Shown here: positions 54,675-63,860 of the stretch, piece by piece
Position numbering within the stretch: the first letter of the stretch is position 1
How the letters are laid out: every line of letters begins with the position of its first letter
NCBI GenBank assembly: GCA_039566865.1
Contig: CM076961.1
Span: forward strand, 3,603,501-3,667,500
Reading direction: 5' to 3'
Source: Aurelia coerulea
Lineage: Eukaryota; Cnidaria; Scyphozoa; Semaeostomeae; Ulmaridae
DNA length: 64,000 nt
Notes under the pieces: model-generated
What the model saw: the letters and a program-made list of their open reading frames with translations, nothing else
The model's database searches: none
Told to the model about the DNA's origin: nothing
Position numbers and translations under genes: made by a program

Positions 54675-55043
54675 CTGTTATTTGGTAAACCAGAATTTTA
54701 AGCTGAAGTCGCTGAAACGTGATCGTCTGTGATGCAAGATCTAATTCCATAAAAAAATAGTTCGCAGTAATATGTGGCATTTGTGTTGTGGTTTTGGTTT
54801 CAGTAATCTCCTGCAAGTATTTGGCTCAGACATTTCATCTCTGGGATTACCTGTCCGAACAATAGACCTTTCGGCTATTTCGCAAAGGAATCTGGATCAA
54901 GCTCTATTTTAAACATTGCTATACGAAAGGTTCGATTGAATGGCATTATTGGTCCTTCCATCACTTTTGTCCACATTCAAAGATTATGTGAAATGTAACA
55001 AAATGTATGGGAATATTGTTCGATTCAGACCAGTTTTCTAAAA

Positions 55044-55401
55044 TACCGTGAAAGGTCTATTACCCCCCCCCCTCTCTACTCTATTAAGCCCCTCCACTTA
55101 TATCAAATTCCCAGAGGCTACCAAAGATTCTCCATCCATATTATTGAGCTAGATATGTTTGCATGTTAATTTTGATATTGTTTGAGATAAAACTTTGTCG
55201 AATTAATGAACTTAATTTGTAAAATTCTATGCTTACAAAGTAAAATGTGGTGCAAAAAGGACTAAAAAGTGTTCAAAATTAGATAAGCCCCCCGGTAGCC
55301 TGCGTGCAGACTCAACTATCCTAAAGTGTAGTCTACACTTTAGGATAGTTGAGTCTGCACGCAGGCTAGCCCCCCGGGGGCTTAATAGAGCTTTTACGGT
55401 A
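55044..55401. mobile_element. MITE with TACCGTAAAAG termini
   Basis: Right end GGGGGCTTAATAGAGCTTTT and ACGGTA; left end TACCGTGAAAGGTCTATTAC followed by a C run, an imperfect complement. Interrupted by the 73-bp palindrome at 55296-55368. Related right end at 44090-44101. Confidence 0.6.
55296..55368. mobile_element. 73-bp perfect palindromic element with 9-bp target duplication
   Basis: Two 36-bp arms are perfect complements around a single T; each begins TAGCCTGCGTGCAGACTC. Perfect 9-bp duplication GCCCCCCGG at 55287-55295 and 55369-55377. The same 18-bp terminus bounds 63707-63860, whose core is unrelated. Confidence 0.88.
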
Positions 55402-56929
55402 GCTAAAAAGTCCATTAAGCCCAGACAGGGCATAAATAGTCAGGGCCGCAGAGAAGTTCGCCTCCATCCCAATATGGGCCCGATATGGGCCCTCGGGACG
55501 AGGTTAGTTCACGGGAATTTCTAAGTGAAATTTACAGATGTTCATGCAAAAATGTTCAGCCAAAATTTGCTGAAAATCTTCATAAAGGATCAAAGGATCA
55601 AGGATCGTTATTCTCGCTCTCTTTACTCTATTTGAAGGAAAGGTTTCTACTAGGAATAATTAGTTTAGATTGAAAATGGTCCTATTCCAGATACCTCCAT
55701 AAATCAAAGAGAAGAAAATGCGACGGAGCAGCAAAGGGATCTGGGTACTAGTTATGTTTTGGCGCGTTTTCTAAAACAGCCACAACAACATATTTCGAAG
55801 GCCTAAAATTTCTAAGATTTCGAGAAGACAGATGAAAGCAGATGAATGCAATCTTTTCTCACACCAAAACATGGATGTGATCAAAGATAGACACACGATT
55901 ATTAAAACGAGGATATCAAAGAAAGCTGTGATGGTAAATGCAACGTCTGCAGCTGGCAATTCTCGCAAAGCTTGCCAAGAAGTATGATTTTAAGTCCCCA
56001 AATTAAATAGGGCCTAATAGATAGTACAAGACAAGTAGACTAGGGCAGGCCTGTATGTTGAAATAGCATCACGGAACTGTTTTGCCTCGTTAGACATCGT
56101 AAATGTTGCCCAAAATTCTTGCGTTTATGATTTTCATATTGACTTTTGATTTGCGTATCACTAAAGATAAATTTTTAGCACATTCAGCCACGTTATTTAT
56201 ATGGACAGACAGGTAGATCTAATTAAAATTATGTGCAATTTGTATTTGTACATTGTAGTATGTGTTAAAACCAGGTTGCTTATAAAACCTCAAAATTTGC
56301 TGATGGGAAGCCATTAATGGGATAATGTATTTTTCTAAATTTAACTTGATCTTTCATGCAACATCTCAAATGGAAAAATTAGTCAGTAATAAATGTTTGG
56401 AATTTTGGTAATTTTTCACACCATAATACATCATTTGGGGACACTTCGCTCAGTCAGCAGCAAAACCAAATCATGTGCACATTAAGCTCTGCCCATTGTG
56501 TTTCATGTGGGCCTCATTGCTGTGCACAAGTGCATGAGACGAGTGCTGCTCACAGTCATCAAATATCACCATTATGTTGTTGAATTATTATATTCTTTAT
56601 CGTTGGTATACCAGATTGCATTCCTTGATTTTGGCACAGGGAAGCTCATTCTGAAGTAAACTCTGGTGCATCTGAATGTTGGGGGTTCTAGTAAATTGTA
56701 TAAACAAACTGCCACAGGTGGTGCTTTTACAGAGTTATGGCTTGGGTGTGGCTGGAAGCAGTCAAAGTGGCGCGGGAAAGATCTTCCCCGCGCAATACAA
56801 AGAATCCAAACTGGTTGGTATACAAAATAGTTCTATAAAAGATCTTGTTAAAACTAAACTATCTGATTACAATAATATACAATGAATAACAAAAAACATT
56901 AAAGAAAATTACCAGTTCATCAAAAAGTT

Positions 56930-57100
56930 GTTGAAGGATACAAGCCGTGATCAGTGCTTTTATTTGCAGCTTTTTCACATGCATCTTTCTCCTTTCCAGT
57001 TTCTAATTGCATTTTTGAATGATTGAACTGATTATGCATTTTTTGTGTTATCAGGAAGATAGTTCCAAAGGATGCTGCCCTGAAATGACAATGAATTAGA
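56930..57100 (-). pseudogene. Short LINE C-terminal remnant
   Basis: The minus strand reads GSILWNYLPDNTKNA, stop, SVQSFKNAIRNWKGERC, the end of a CR1/L2-like reverse transcriptase. An apparent splice acceptor (CATTGTCATTTCAG) lies just upstream but the frame is broken. Confidence 0.65.
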
Positions 57101-57128
57101 ACCATACCACACATTATTGCTGGTATTA

Positions 57129-57309
57129 GGTGTTGTGGCGCAGTGGTGTAATCCGCTGCCTTATAGCCAGAACAGTCAGGCAGACAGGGTTTGATACCTG
57201 GTCGAGCCCCACTGCTTCAGTGTCATGACAAGGGTCACAGACTCAATTAGCTCTTAGCTACTTCTGTTATCCCAGCGCTTGGGGCTAAAAGCAGCCCCTT
57301 CACCTAGCA
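57129..57309 (+). repeat. tRNA-derived SINE, full copy
   Basis: GGTGTTGTGGCGCAGTGGTG (A-box), GGTTTGATACCTGG (B-box), CCCAGCGCTTGGGGCTAAAA and an end CCCCTTCACCTAGCACC. Confidence 0.85.
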
Positions 57310-57319
57310 CCTTTGCAGT

Positions 57320-57770
57320 CAGGATGGTCGAGAGGGGGGGTTGGAGGGGGTAAAAGGTCCGGGCCCGGGCCTCAAAGGTGCCTGTAAAAACCTCGTTCGA
57401 CAAAAATTAGCTATTGCTGTAAAATTTCTTTACAGCAACTTTTATGGCCATCTACCTGCCTTAAAACATGGTTTTCTTATGTGGCTATGTTTAAAAGTTT
57501 TGTGTCCCTGCTTCCAAAGTCACCTTATAAAAGCGAATCTCTTCATTCTTTACCTTATTTACCGTAAATACCGCTTCCTTAATAACTTTTTCATGGAATA
57601 TATAAATAATTTTTCTAAACTAGCTTTCTTAAAAAAGGCGTTTCCCTCATTCTCCGAGAGTCTGAAGGGCGTGGTCCTGGAAAATGTTCTTAGGGGATTC
57701 ACCCCCAAGCCCCCGTGGGGCCCGATCCTAAGAATCGGTCCAGGGCCCGAGCTGGCTCTTGACAGCCCTG
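57320..57770. mobile_element. hAT-like MITE, 451 bp
   Basis: Termini CAGGATGGTCGAGAG and the complement of CAGGGCTGTCAAGAG; GGGCCCGGGCC-type blocks at both ends. Flanking 8-mers TTTGCAGT (57312-57319) and TTTGCGGT (57771-57778) match at 7 of 8. The open frame at 57341-57820 runs across the element and out of it and is not taken as a gene. Confidence 0.75.
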
Positions 57771-58424
57771 TTTGCGGTACTCAGAGTCTTTTGATTGCAG
57801 GCACATTTATTTTTCTTTAGGCCTGATTTTGTTGTCATTTCACTCTGTTCCTCGCAAAAGCAATAGTGAACTAAGAGATCGAATTGTTACAGTGAAATTA
57901 CGTGACATTTGTAACTGAAAACAGCTGCAGCACTTACATAACGTGTGAATTAATGGAATTTCCTAACATCCAATTATAAAGATAAATTCAAGGGCCTTTA
58001 TTTATTCAATTGATTAATCATTATCTAGACATGGCAAGTTATTATGCTTGATATGTTAATATTTGATTGATATTTTGCAAGCCACTGCTTAAATTATTCA
58101 CAGGGCTAGCTAAGGCCATGTCTGCTAAGCTAGGAAACAAGATTCATTTGAATACATTAAAAGCCAAAAATTTTCGATGAATAGATTTGGGAGAACTCAT
58201 TTTTGGAAAAACGTTTTCACACGTTTTTCACCGAATTTTGGACTCTTTTAAGGAAATGTCAGAGGACTAAAAGACCATATATTTGCAATTTGTTTTAGCT
58301 TATTTCATGCTAAAAATGTCATACATTTATAATAGGTGGTGCTTCATTTGAGGGGTTCTTCATCATCTGTATTTGGTGCACCAAAGAAAACTATCCATTT
58401 TTGATAGACTGCGATAAATCTTAC

Positions 58425-59595
58425 ACCGGACCAATTTTGAAGATGAATGACTTGATCTTTAGCTAAATCCAGAATTAGACACAAAGATTTTTTGCAAATT
58501 GTTTGTCTCCTATTTCCAGAGCTATAAACGAATTTCTTAAAATCTTCGTTATCGAAAATCTGAAATGACAAAAATGTCGAACAAATGTTCTAAAGACTCG
58601 ACATGAACGGACAAGGACGAAAATTTCTTCATGGTGAGTTGGGGATTTAGAAATCGATCAGTTATAATCTGCTGTATGAGCGTTACTTCAACCACCGGCC
58701 TGTTGTGATAGTTGTACAATTCAATGCTCTGACCGGTTCTTCTTTCAGAGACATCCATATAAACATTAGCGATCACAGACAAAGGAAATTCTCTCAACCA
58801 GTAATTCAAAACAAACAAAGCCGCAAAAGCTTCTCAGAAACCCGGGTAGCTAGCACGCTCGTTGTGCATTTCAGAAATTATTTTTAAGGGCAAACATGAG
58901 CATAGATCGAAAGAAGAAGGATATATCTACACATCTGCCGCGGGCATTTTATTTCTCTGGTCCAGAAGCTGAGCAGTAAATGTTTTGATAACACCCAAAA
59001 AATAAGAGAACTGAATCGCCTCCTAAACGGCTTGTGAACCAAACAAATAAAATGCCCGCGGTAGATGTGTAGATGCATCCTTCTTCTTTCGATCTATGCT
59101 CATGTTTGCCCTTAAAACCAATTTCTGGGATGCACAACTTGCGAGCTAGCTACCTGGGTTTCAAAGAAACATTTGCGGCTTTGTTTGTTTTGAATTACTG
59201 GTTGAGAGAATTTCCTTTGTCTGCAATCCCTAATCGCTTTGAATTGAGGTGTCAACAAAAGCAACTCATGCTATTGTATTACAAAATCTGCCCTTCTTGT
59301 TGGCTAAACAGCTGTTCTCCAGACGTTTGTCCATGTCTAAAACCAGGCAACGAAGTTTATCCAAATCTCTGTACCACAGACTGACGGGCGATTTCTTTCC
59401 AAATAGACAGACAGACATGAATGAAAACAAGCTGTTGCTGTCTGCAGTGTCTACTCAAGTGCATGGCCGTTGGCTCAAACTTAATTAAAGTTTTATGCAG
59501 GCAGTATTCCATGGTCAAAAGATTCCAAGCCCATTGTCTGCTCGCTCCAAATTGCCTCTTATTAGACAGAACTTACAGCAGCCGCTCTGAGCCAT
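58425..59595 (-). CDS. 5' exons of an unrecognised minus-strand gene
   Basis: Proposed exons 59595-59577 (ATG, reads MAQSGC), 58829-58687 (FAALFVLNYWLREFPLSVIA, NVYMDVSERRTGQSIELYNY, HNRPVVE) and 58559-58425 (IFDNEDFKKFVYSSGNRRQT, ICKKSLCLILDLAKDQVIHL, QNWSG), with donors GTAAGT, GTAACG and GTAAGA and matching phases, about 99 residues. The acceptor of exon 2 is weak, that of exon 3 good (TTTTTGTCATTTCAG). It may be the start of the gene whose later exons are at 54479-54674, 50924-51055 and 48095-48157, but at least one exon with phases 0 to 2 is missing between. Its ATG is 250 bp from a divergent plus-strand first exon. No family recognised; exon 2 has an inverted duplicate in intron 1. Confidence 0.4.
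58775..59228. repeat. Inverted duplication of about 180-bp arms containing a candidate exon
   Basis: Left arm about 58775-58955 and right arm about 59043-59228 are inverted copies, around 90% identical, with an 87-bp spacer. Shared blocks: GACAAAGGAAATTCTCTCAA, GGGCAAACATGAGCATAGAT and CGCGGGCATTTTATTT. Both encode FVLNYWLREFPLS, the left on the minus strand and the right on the plus strand; similarity stops shortly after. Confidence 0.8.
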
Positions 59596-59844
59596 TGCTT
59601 CTAAATTCTCTGAAAAATCTCTTCCTTGAATCTACAACTATTAACGTTACCAATTGCAAAATCTCTCAAAATTCAAGGCTGTAAAACTCCACCTCTTGGC
59701 CTTAGCTCCTATGATGATACGGATAATCGGTTCTGCTATATGTAAACTCCATGGCTTTAGGCGAAACCCCTCCCGTAATCATTGCCAATATATTCTTTCT
59801 GATCTCATTACAGAAAATAATCATCCACATAAAGCCGGATTACT

Positions 59845-60042
59845 ATGAGACGAACCAGGAATTCGTCTGGCGGGAATTCAGATGAGCATTTTGAGCATGC
59901 GCATCAAGAGAATGGAAATGAGGAGAATATGCCAACGCCCTTGAGAAAAGCTTCAGGAAAACGAAAGCCTAGACCTCTCTCTGGTGACTTAGATTATGAC
60001 GCTATCAATCGCCCATTCGCGAAATCACCTCGTTCAAAAACA
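59845..60042 (+). CDS. First coding exon of an unrecognised plus-strand gene
   Basis: ATG 59845 starts 66 codons (MRRTRNSSGG, NSDEHFEHAHQENGNEE, KASGKRKPRPLSGDLDYDAI, NRPFAKSPRSKT) ending in phase 0 at donor GTGAGT. The segment is polar, with acidic and basic patches, typical of a disordered nuclear protein N-terminus; function unknown. Divergent from the gene start at 59595. A possible later exon is at 63355-63415, but at least one intermediate exon is required. Confidence 0.55.
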
Positions 60043-60290
60043 GTGAGTTATTTTTCAATTATTTAGTTGACAGTGAAATCGCTAACCTGAAGAGCGTAGA
60101 AACCAAATAATGACCTTCGTGAAGGAGTGAGGGATAAAGGAAAAGTGGAATAGACTCCTGCCTTTCTTTTTTGTCCCTTTTCATTGTTATTTTATTTTTA
60201 TTTAGGCATTGTAGCCACGTCAGTTCACGAGAACTGCTTTTCAGGGGGCTGTGGCAAAAACATCTACAAATTGAAACGATAAATGCTACA

Positions 60291-60602
60291 TTAAAGGGGC
60301 TCCGTCGCCAAACTGTAAACAAATCTGATAACACCGCATGTGGTCATTGTTCTCCATTGTTTTCTGCAGTTTGTTTGGTGGCTTCACCCAAGCCACCAAA
60401 AAGTTCTCTTTAAAATCCACTTATATCCAAGCAATCGTAAGAGATATGAATGTTTGGATTTTTCCTCTGTGAAGTACAAAGATCTATCTTCAAAGTGATG
60501 CTTTCATTTTCGAAAAGATAGGTAAACGTCTGTGTGCTGTTGCCCATCAGAAAACTTCAAAATCACCTTTTCGACCGAAATTTGCAGACGGAGCCCCTTT
60601 AA
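60291..60602. mobile_element. TTAA-flanked MITE, AAGGGGCTCCGTC termini
   Basis: TTAA at 60291-60294 and 60599-60602; termini AAAGGGGCTCCGTCGCCAAA and the complement of AAAGGGGCTCCGTCTGCAAA. 312 bp, non-coding, within the first intron of the plus-strand gene. Confidence 0.8.
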
Positions 60603-60631
60603 CAATTGAAATTTTCATCTTGGTTTCTTTG

Positions 60632-61084
60632 TTATCCTTTTCTTGAAGGTGGCAAGGGAGGGTAGGGTGCCTTTTTAACATCAAATTCAAGGTGATTCCA
60701 AAGCTTAGCTCCACGAAAAGATACAGCCCTTTGCCCATTATTAGTTTTCCGTAAGGGTAGCGAAAGATTGGTTTCGGTATTTCTCAGCTTTCTGCCCTTT
60801 AGAGTCAAATTGTTTTCAAACAAGTCGGAAGAAAGGTAATCCGGGAGGAGACCATTTACCGATTTGTACTTTATAGTAGCAGTTTCGTTTCTAATGATAT
60901 CACTTACAGTAGGCCAATTTAAACTGTGAATCAGAGCCGTAGCAGGCGCATCAACTTTACTTTTTGTTACAATTCTAGTCGCTCGATTCTGCATCTTTTG
61001 TACGGTTTGCAACTTGGTCACCCCACAGCACCCCCATACTGAACAACAGAACCGAAAATGGGGCTTGACGATACCCCAGTACAT
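60632..61084 (-). pseudogene. LINE reverse-transcriptase C-terminal fragment
   Basis: A 150-codon open frame on the minus strand: YWGIVKPHFRFCCSVWGCCG, KMQNRATRIVTKSK, LNWPTVSDIIRNETATIKYK, LPDYLSSDLFENN, RKLRNTETNLSLPLRKTNNG, VSFRGAKLWNHL. This is the conserved C-terminal third of CR1/jockey-like reverse transcriptases. 5'-truncated; the last residues run into non-homologous sequence. Confidence 0.88.
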
Positions 61085-61919
61085 TTTACTCTATGTGTTT
61101 TGAGGTAACAGAGGCTTTGCAGAGGCTACCCCTAACTCCCCAAGCAGGGGTAAAGTTTTACAGGTGCCAGTTTTATAGGTATAAAGGGGCGTGACTATGA
61201 AACGAGAGAAATTTGGGCAAATGTAAGTCCAAGTTAAAGGGGAATTGCACTGAAACCTTTTCTTGACAGTCTAAGAACATAGCTGGGGATAGTTTCCAAA
61301 AAATTATACCTACTGGTGCTTCATTTGATTTGCCTTTTTTAGACAGTACCCTCATAGTTCTAAATATCCAGTATCTTCAGGGTTTTAAACATTAACCAGC
61401 TTGTCAAAATTTGGAGTCGTCACGTTCTTTCATAGCGGCCTTAAGACATCAACTACTGTTTTGCAGAAATTATTTCAGGTATGTTTTGTTCATTTTGGCG
61501 ACATCTGATAAGATTTTCTCCAGTTGGTCGTCTTGAAAACTCGGCACGAAGAGGTAATTAATGATTAATGGCAACCTGACAACATAGGATATGTCGGAAT
61601 GGGAGCGTAAAGTACTCAAAACGATAGAGGTCAAGGAAAGTTGTTTAGAATGTTTTATCCAATAGCTTAGTTCTGTCTCAAATCTTAATACCCTTGAGAG
61701 CCAGGATGGATTATCCAATCGCGTGCTTGTGTGAGGATGCATCAGAAAGAGGCTTAAACATAGGCGCAAAATAAGCAAACAGATTTTCAATCCAATCTGA
61801 ATGCTAGAAAACAACTGCTCTGTCTTTGAGCATTTTCAAAACTGGTTGAGACTAAGGTTTCCTTTCTTATGGCATATCTTACGCTGTGCTCGAAGATACT
61901 TAAGGTTGAGGGTCACTTC

Positions 61920-62010
61920 GCCTGCTATTAGGCAGGCTAGTTTCGAAAAAGAGCCTGACAGAGCCGCCTGCTATAAGGCATACTAGTTTCGAAAAAGAGC
62001 CTGCGCATTT
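61920..62010. repeat. Tandem duplication of about 48 bp
   Basis: GCCTGCTATTAGGCAGGCTA and CTAGTTTCGAAAAAGAGCCT are repeated once with a few changes (second unit starts GCCTGCTATAAGGCATACTA). Non-coding. Confidence 0.6.
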
Positions 62011-62300
62011 TCTTTGGTAAGAATTTTTCTATGGTTTAGATATGTCATATGAGTTTGAATATTTGTGGAGTCTGGCTGCGCAGGCTTTTCTTACTCAACC
62101 ATTCGTTGACTAACATAGTGTGTTTGACATTTCAATCTTCCAAAAGCGTTTATGCCACTAGTGCTTTTTCCACTTCATAAAGAGCCCATATCACCAGGGT
62201 CCGTTGTGGGAACTCTACAGTTTCAGGTCGTCTGAAAATCAAATTTGGCTTTGGTGAAAACTATGGATACACACTTCTGTATTTGAACTGACAGGAAAGT

Positions 62301-62811
62301 AACAGAGGGCTCAAATCTTTGAAAAGCTTGGTGTAAAATTCTCTTACAGTTTTCTTTGAATTAAGTGGCTTGGAAGGAACGTTTCGGTTTTTTGCTGTAA
62401 ATCTGTCGTGGAAATTTATTGATATCTTGATTAGCTTCAAAATGGCGACATTTATTGAATTTGAGATTATGACGTCATCAAATTTCTAAATCCGAAACCA
62501 GAAGAGATACAGATTTCTGCTTGTCACTATATTGTAGACCTTCATAAACTGTGGTTTTCTTGAAGGTTATATCATTTTTCCTCAATTAGTTTAGGATTTA
62601 CGATGATTTAAATTGTTTCAAAATTGTCCATGAAATTTTTCAAAAATGATTAAATTTCCGCCATTTTGAAAAAAATCAAGATATCAAAAATTTTCCACGG
62701 CAGATTTCTAGCAACATACCATAAGTTCAAGCCATTCAATTCAAATAAAAATGACAAAGAATTTTACACCCACCTTTTTAAAGATTTGAAAGATTTGATC
62801 CCTCCTATGCT
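62301..62811. mobile_element. Foldback element copy E (AGCATAGG family)
   Basis: Long arms as in copy B (GTAAATCTGTCGTGGA; TTTTCCACGGCAGATTT; AATTTTACACCCACCTTTTT), right end CCTATGCT. Perfect 9-bp duplication CAGGAAAGT (62292-62300 and 62812-62820). The surrounding sequence (e.g. GTCTGAAAATCAAATTTGGC; GCAAAGGACCCTGGGTGACA) also surrounds copy B, at a different insertion point. Confidence 0.88.
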
Positions 62812-63354
62812 CAGGAAAGTTTGAATTTTGTTGACGACTTTTCTGTCAGTTCAACTACTGCCATGTGCAATGTGCATGCATATTTTCTGCTGAGGCCAAA
62901 TTTGATTGTAAAAGTTTGAAATTGTAGCGTGAACGCAAAGGACCCTGGGTGACAATGCTTCTTTAGAAAGCGTTTAATCCATCAAAGCTTTCCCACTCCT
63001 AAGGCAACCCCTCTGGCAAGTCTCTTTGAATATCCCCTGAAATTCCCAAATGGGGATGAGAATGCTTAATGACCTTCTGCCCTTCCTCAAAGTGCCTTTT
63101 TTAGACGGGCCTTTGTCTCTTAGATAGCCATCTCTGTCAGGAAAAGACATCAAGACTTTCAACCTATGACGTTCAAAAAGGTGATCTTCAAGATTAATTC
63201 TAGCCATGTCAGTTCTTGACAGAAATAACCTCAGAAATACTATTGCGGCGAAGCGTTTCTATTTCTGGCGTAAGTCCAAACAGATTTTGTATCAGAAACG
63301 TATATTTTGCTCCACCCTACATTTTTAAAAACTCTGTTTCCTCTCGGTCGCCAG

Positions 63355-63415
63355 GAAAGCTTGCTTACAACCAGAGCTGAAAGATTTATCGTCCAACACC
63401 CCATTTAGTGATCTG
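63355..63415 (+). CDS. Candidate 61-nt internal exon
   Basis: Acceptor TTTCCTCTCGGTCGCCAG, 61 nt open in only one frame (KACLQPELKDLSSNTPFSDL), donor GTATGT. It enters with one nucleotide completing a codon and leaves in phase 0. Probably belongs to the plus-strand gene starting at 59845, which would then continue beyond the window. Confidence 0.45.
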
Positions 63416-63706
63416 GTATGTTTCAAGATCGTTAATAGGATGGTAACCATGGTAGCATAGTGATTGAGCCTCGCTCGCAATTATCACAACCTCATTTTGA
63501 TTTGATCTCTTTTGTCAATGATCCAAATATATTCAAAGATGAGACAATGTTTGTTTACATTTTTTTAAAGGGTGTAAAATGACAGGATGATGATAACAGG
63601 ATGATCGTATTTGTAGCTTTTTGTAGTTGTTTATTTAGTTGCTATTTTTTGCATGTCTTTATGCTAATGTCCACGGGGTAGTCATTGTCTTTTGCTCCTT
63701 GTGGTC

Positions 63707-63860
63707 TAGCCTGCGTGCAGACTCTACTGATTCCCTGAAGAGAAGTGAGGTTCCTCCTCCAGTAGAGTACTGATTCCTCCTCCAGAAGTGAGGTTCCTCC
63801 TCTACTGGAGGAGGAACCTCACTTTTCTTTAGGGAATCAGTAGAGTCTGCACGCAGGCTA
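63707..63860. mobile_element. 154-bp foldback element, TAGCCTGCGTGCAGACTC terminus, 9-bp target duplication
   Basis: The outer arms of about 60 bp are near-perfect complements and begin TAGCCTGCGTGCAGACTC. The centre contains an extra partial copy of TGATTCCTCCTCCAGAAGTG. Perfect 9-bp duplication CTTGTGGTC at 63698-63706 and 63861-63869. Shares its 18-bp ends with 55296-55368 but no core sequence. Confidence 0.88.

Noticed and set aside
55771..55968. Minus-strand open frame with a hydrophobic stretch (FFDILVLIIVCLSLI)
   Set aside because: It could be an exon or a membrane segment, but splice sites are poor and no neighbour shares its phase.
56920..57114. Apparent minus-strand exon with a good acceptor
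   Set aside because: Another frame reads as a LINE C-terminus (LPDNTKNA, FKNAIRNWKGE) and the frame with the acceptor is broken; treated as a LINE relic.
57341..57820. 159-codon plus-strand open frame
   Set aside because: It starts inside the hAT-like MITE at 57320-57770 and runs past its edge; it is G/P-rich at the ends with no known domain.
61467..61478. 12-nt microexon-like segment between TTTTGCAG and GTATGT
   Set aside because: The sites look good, but a four-codon exon cannot be supported without transcripts.
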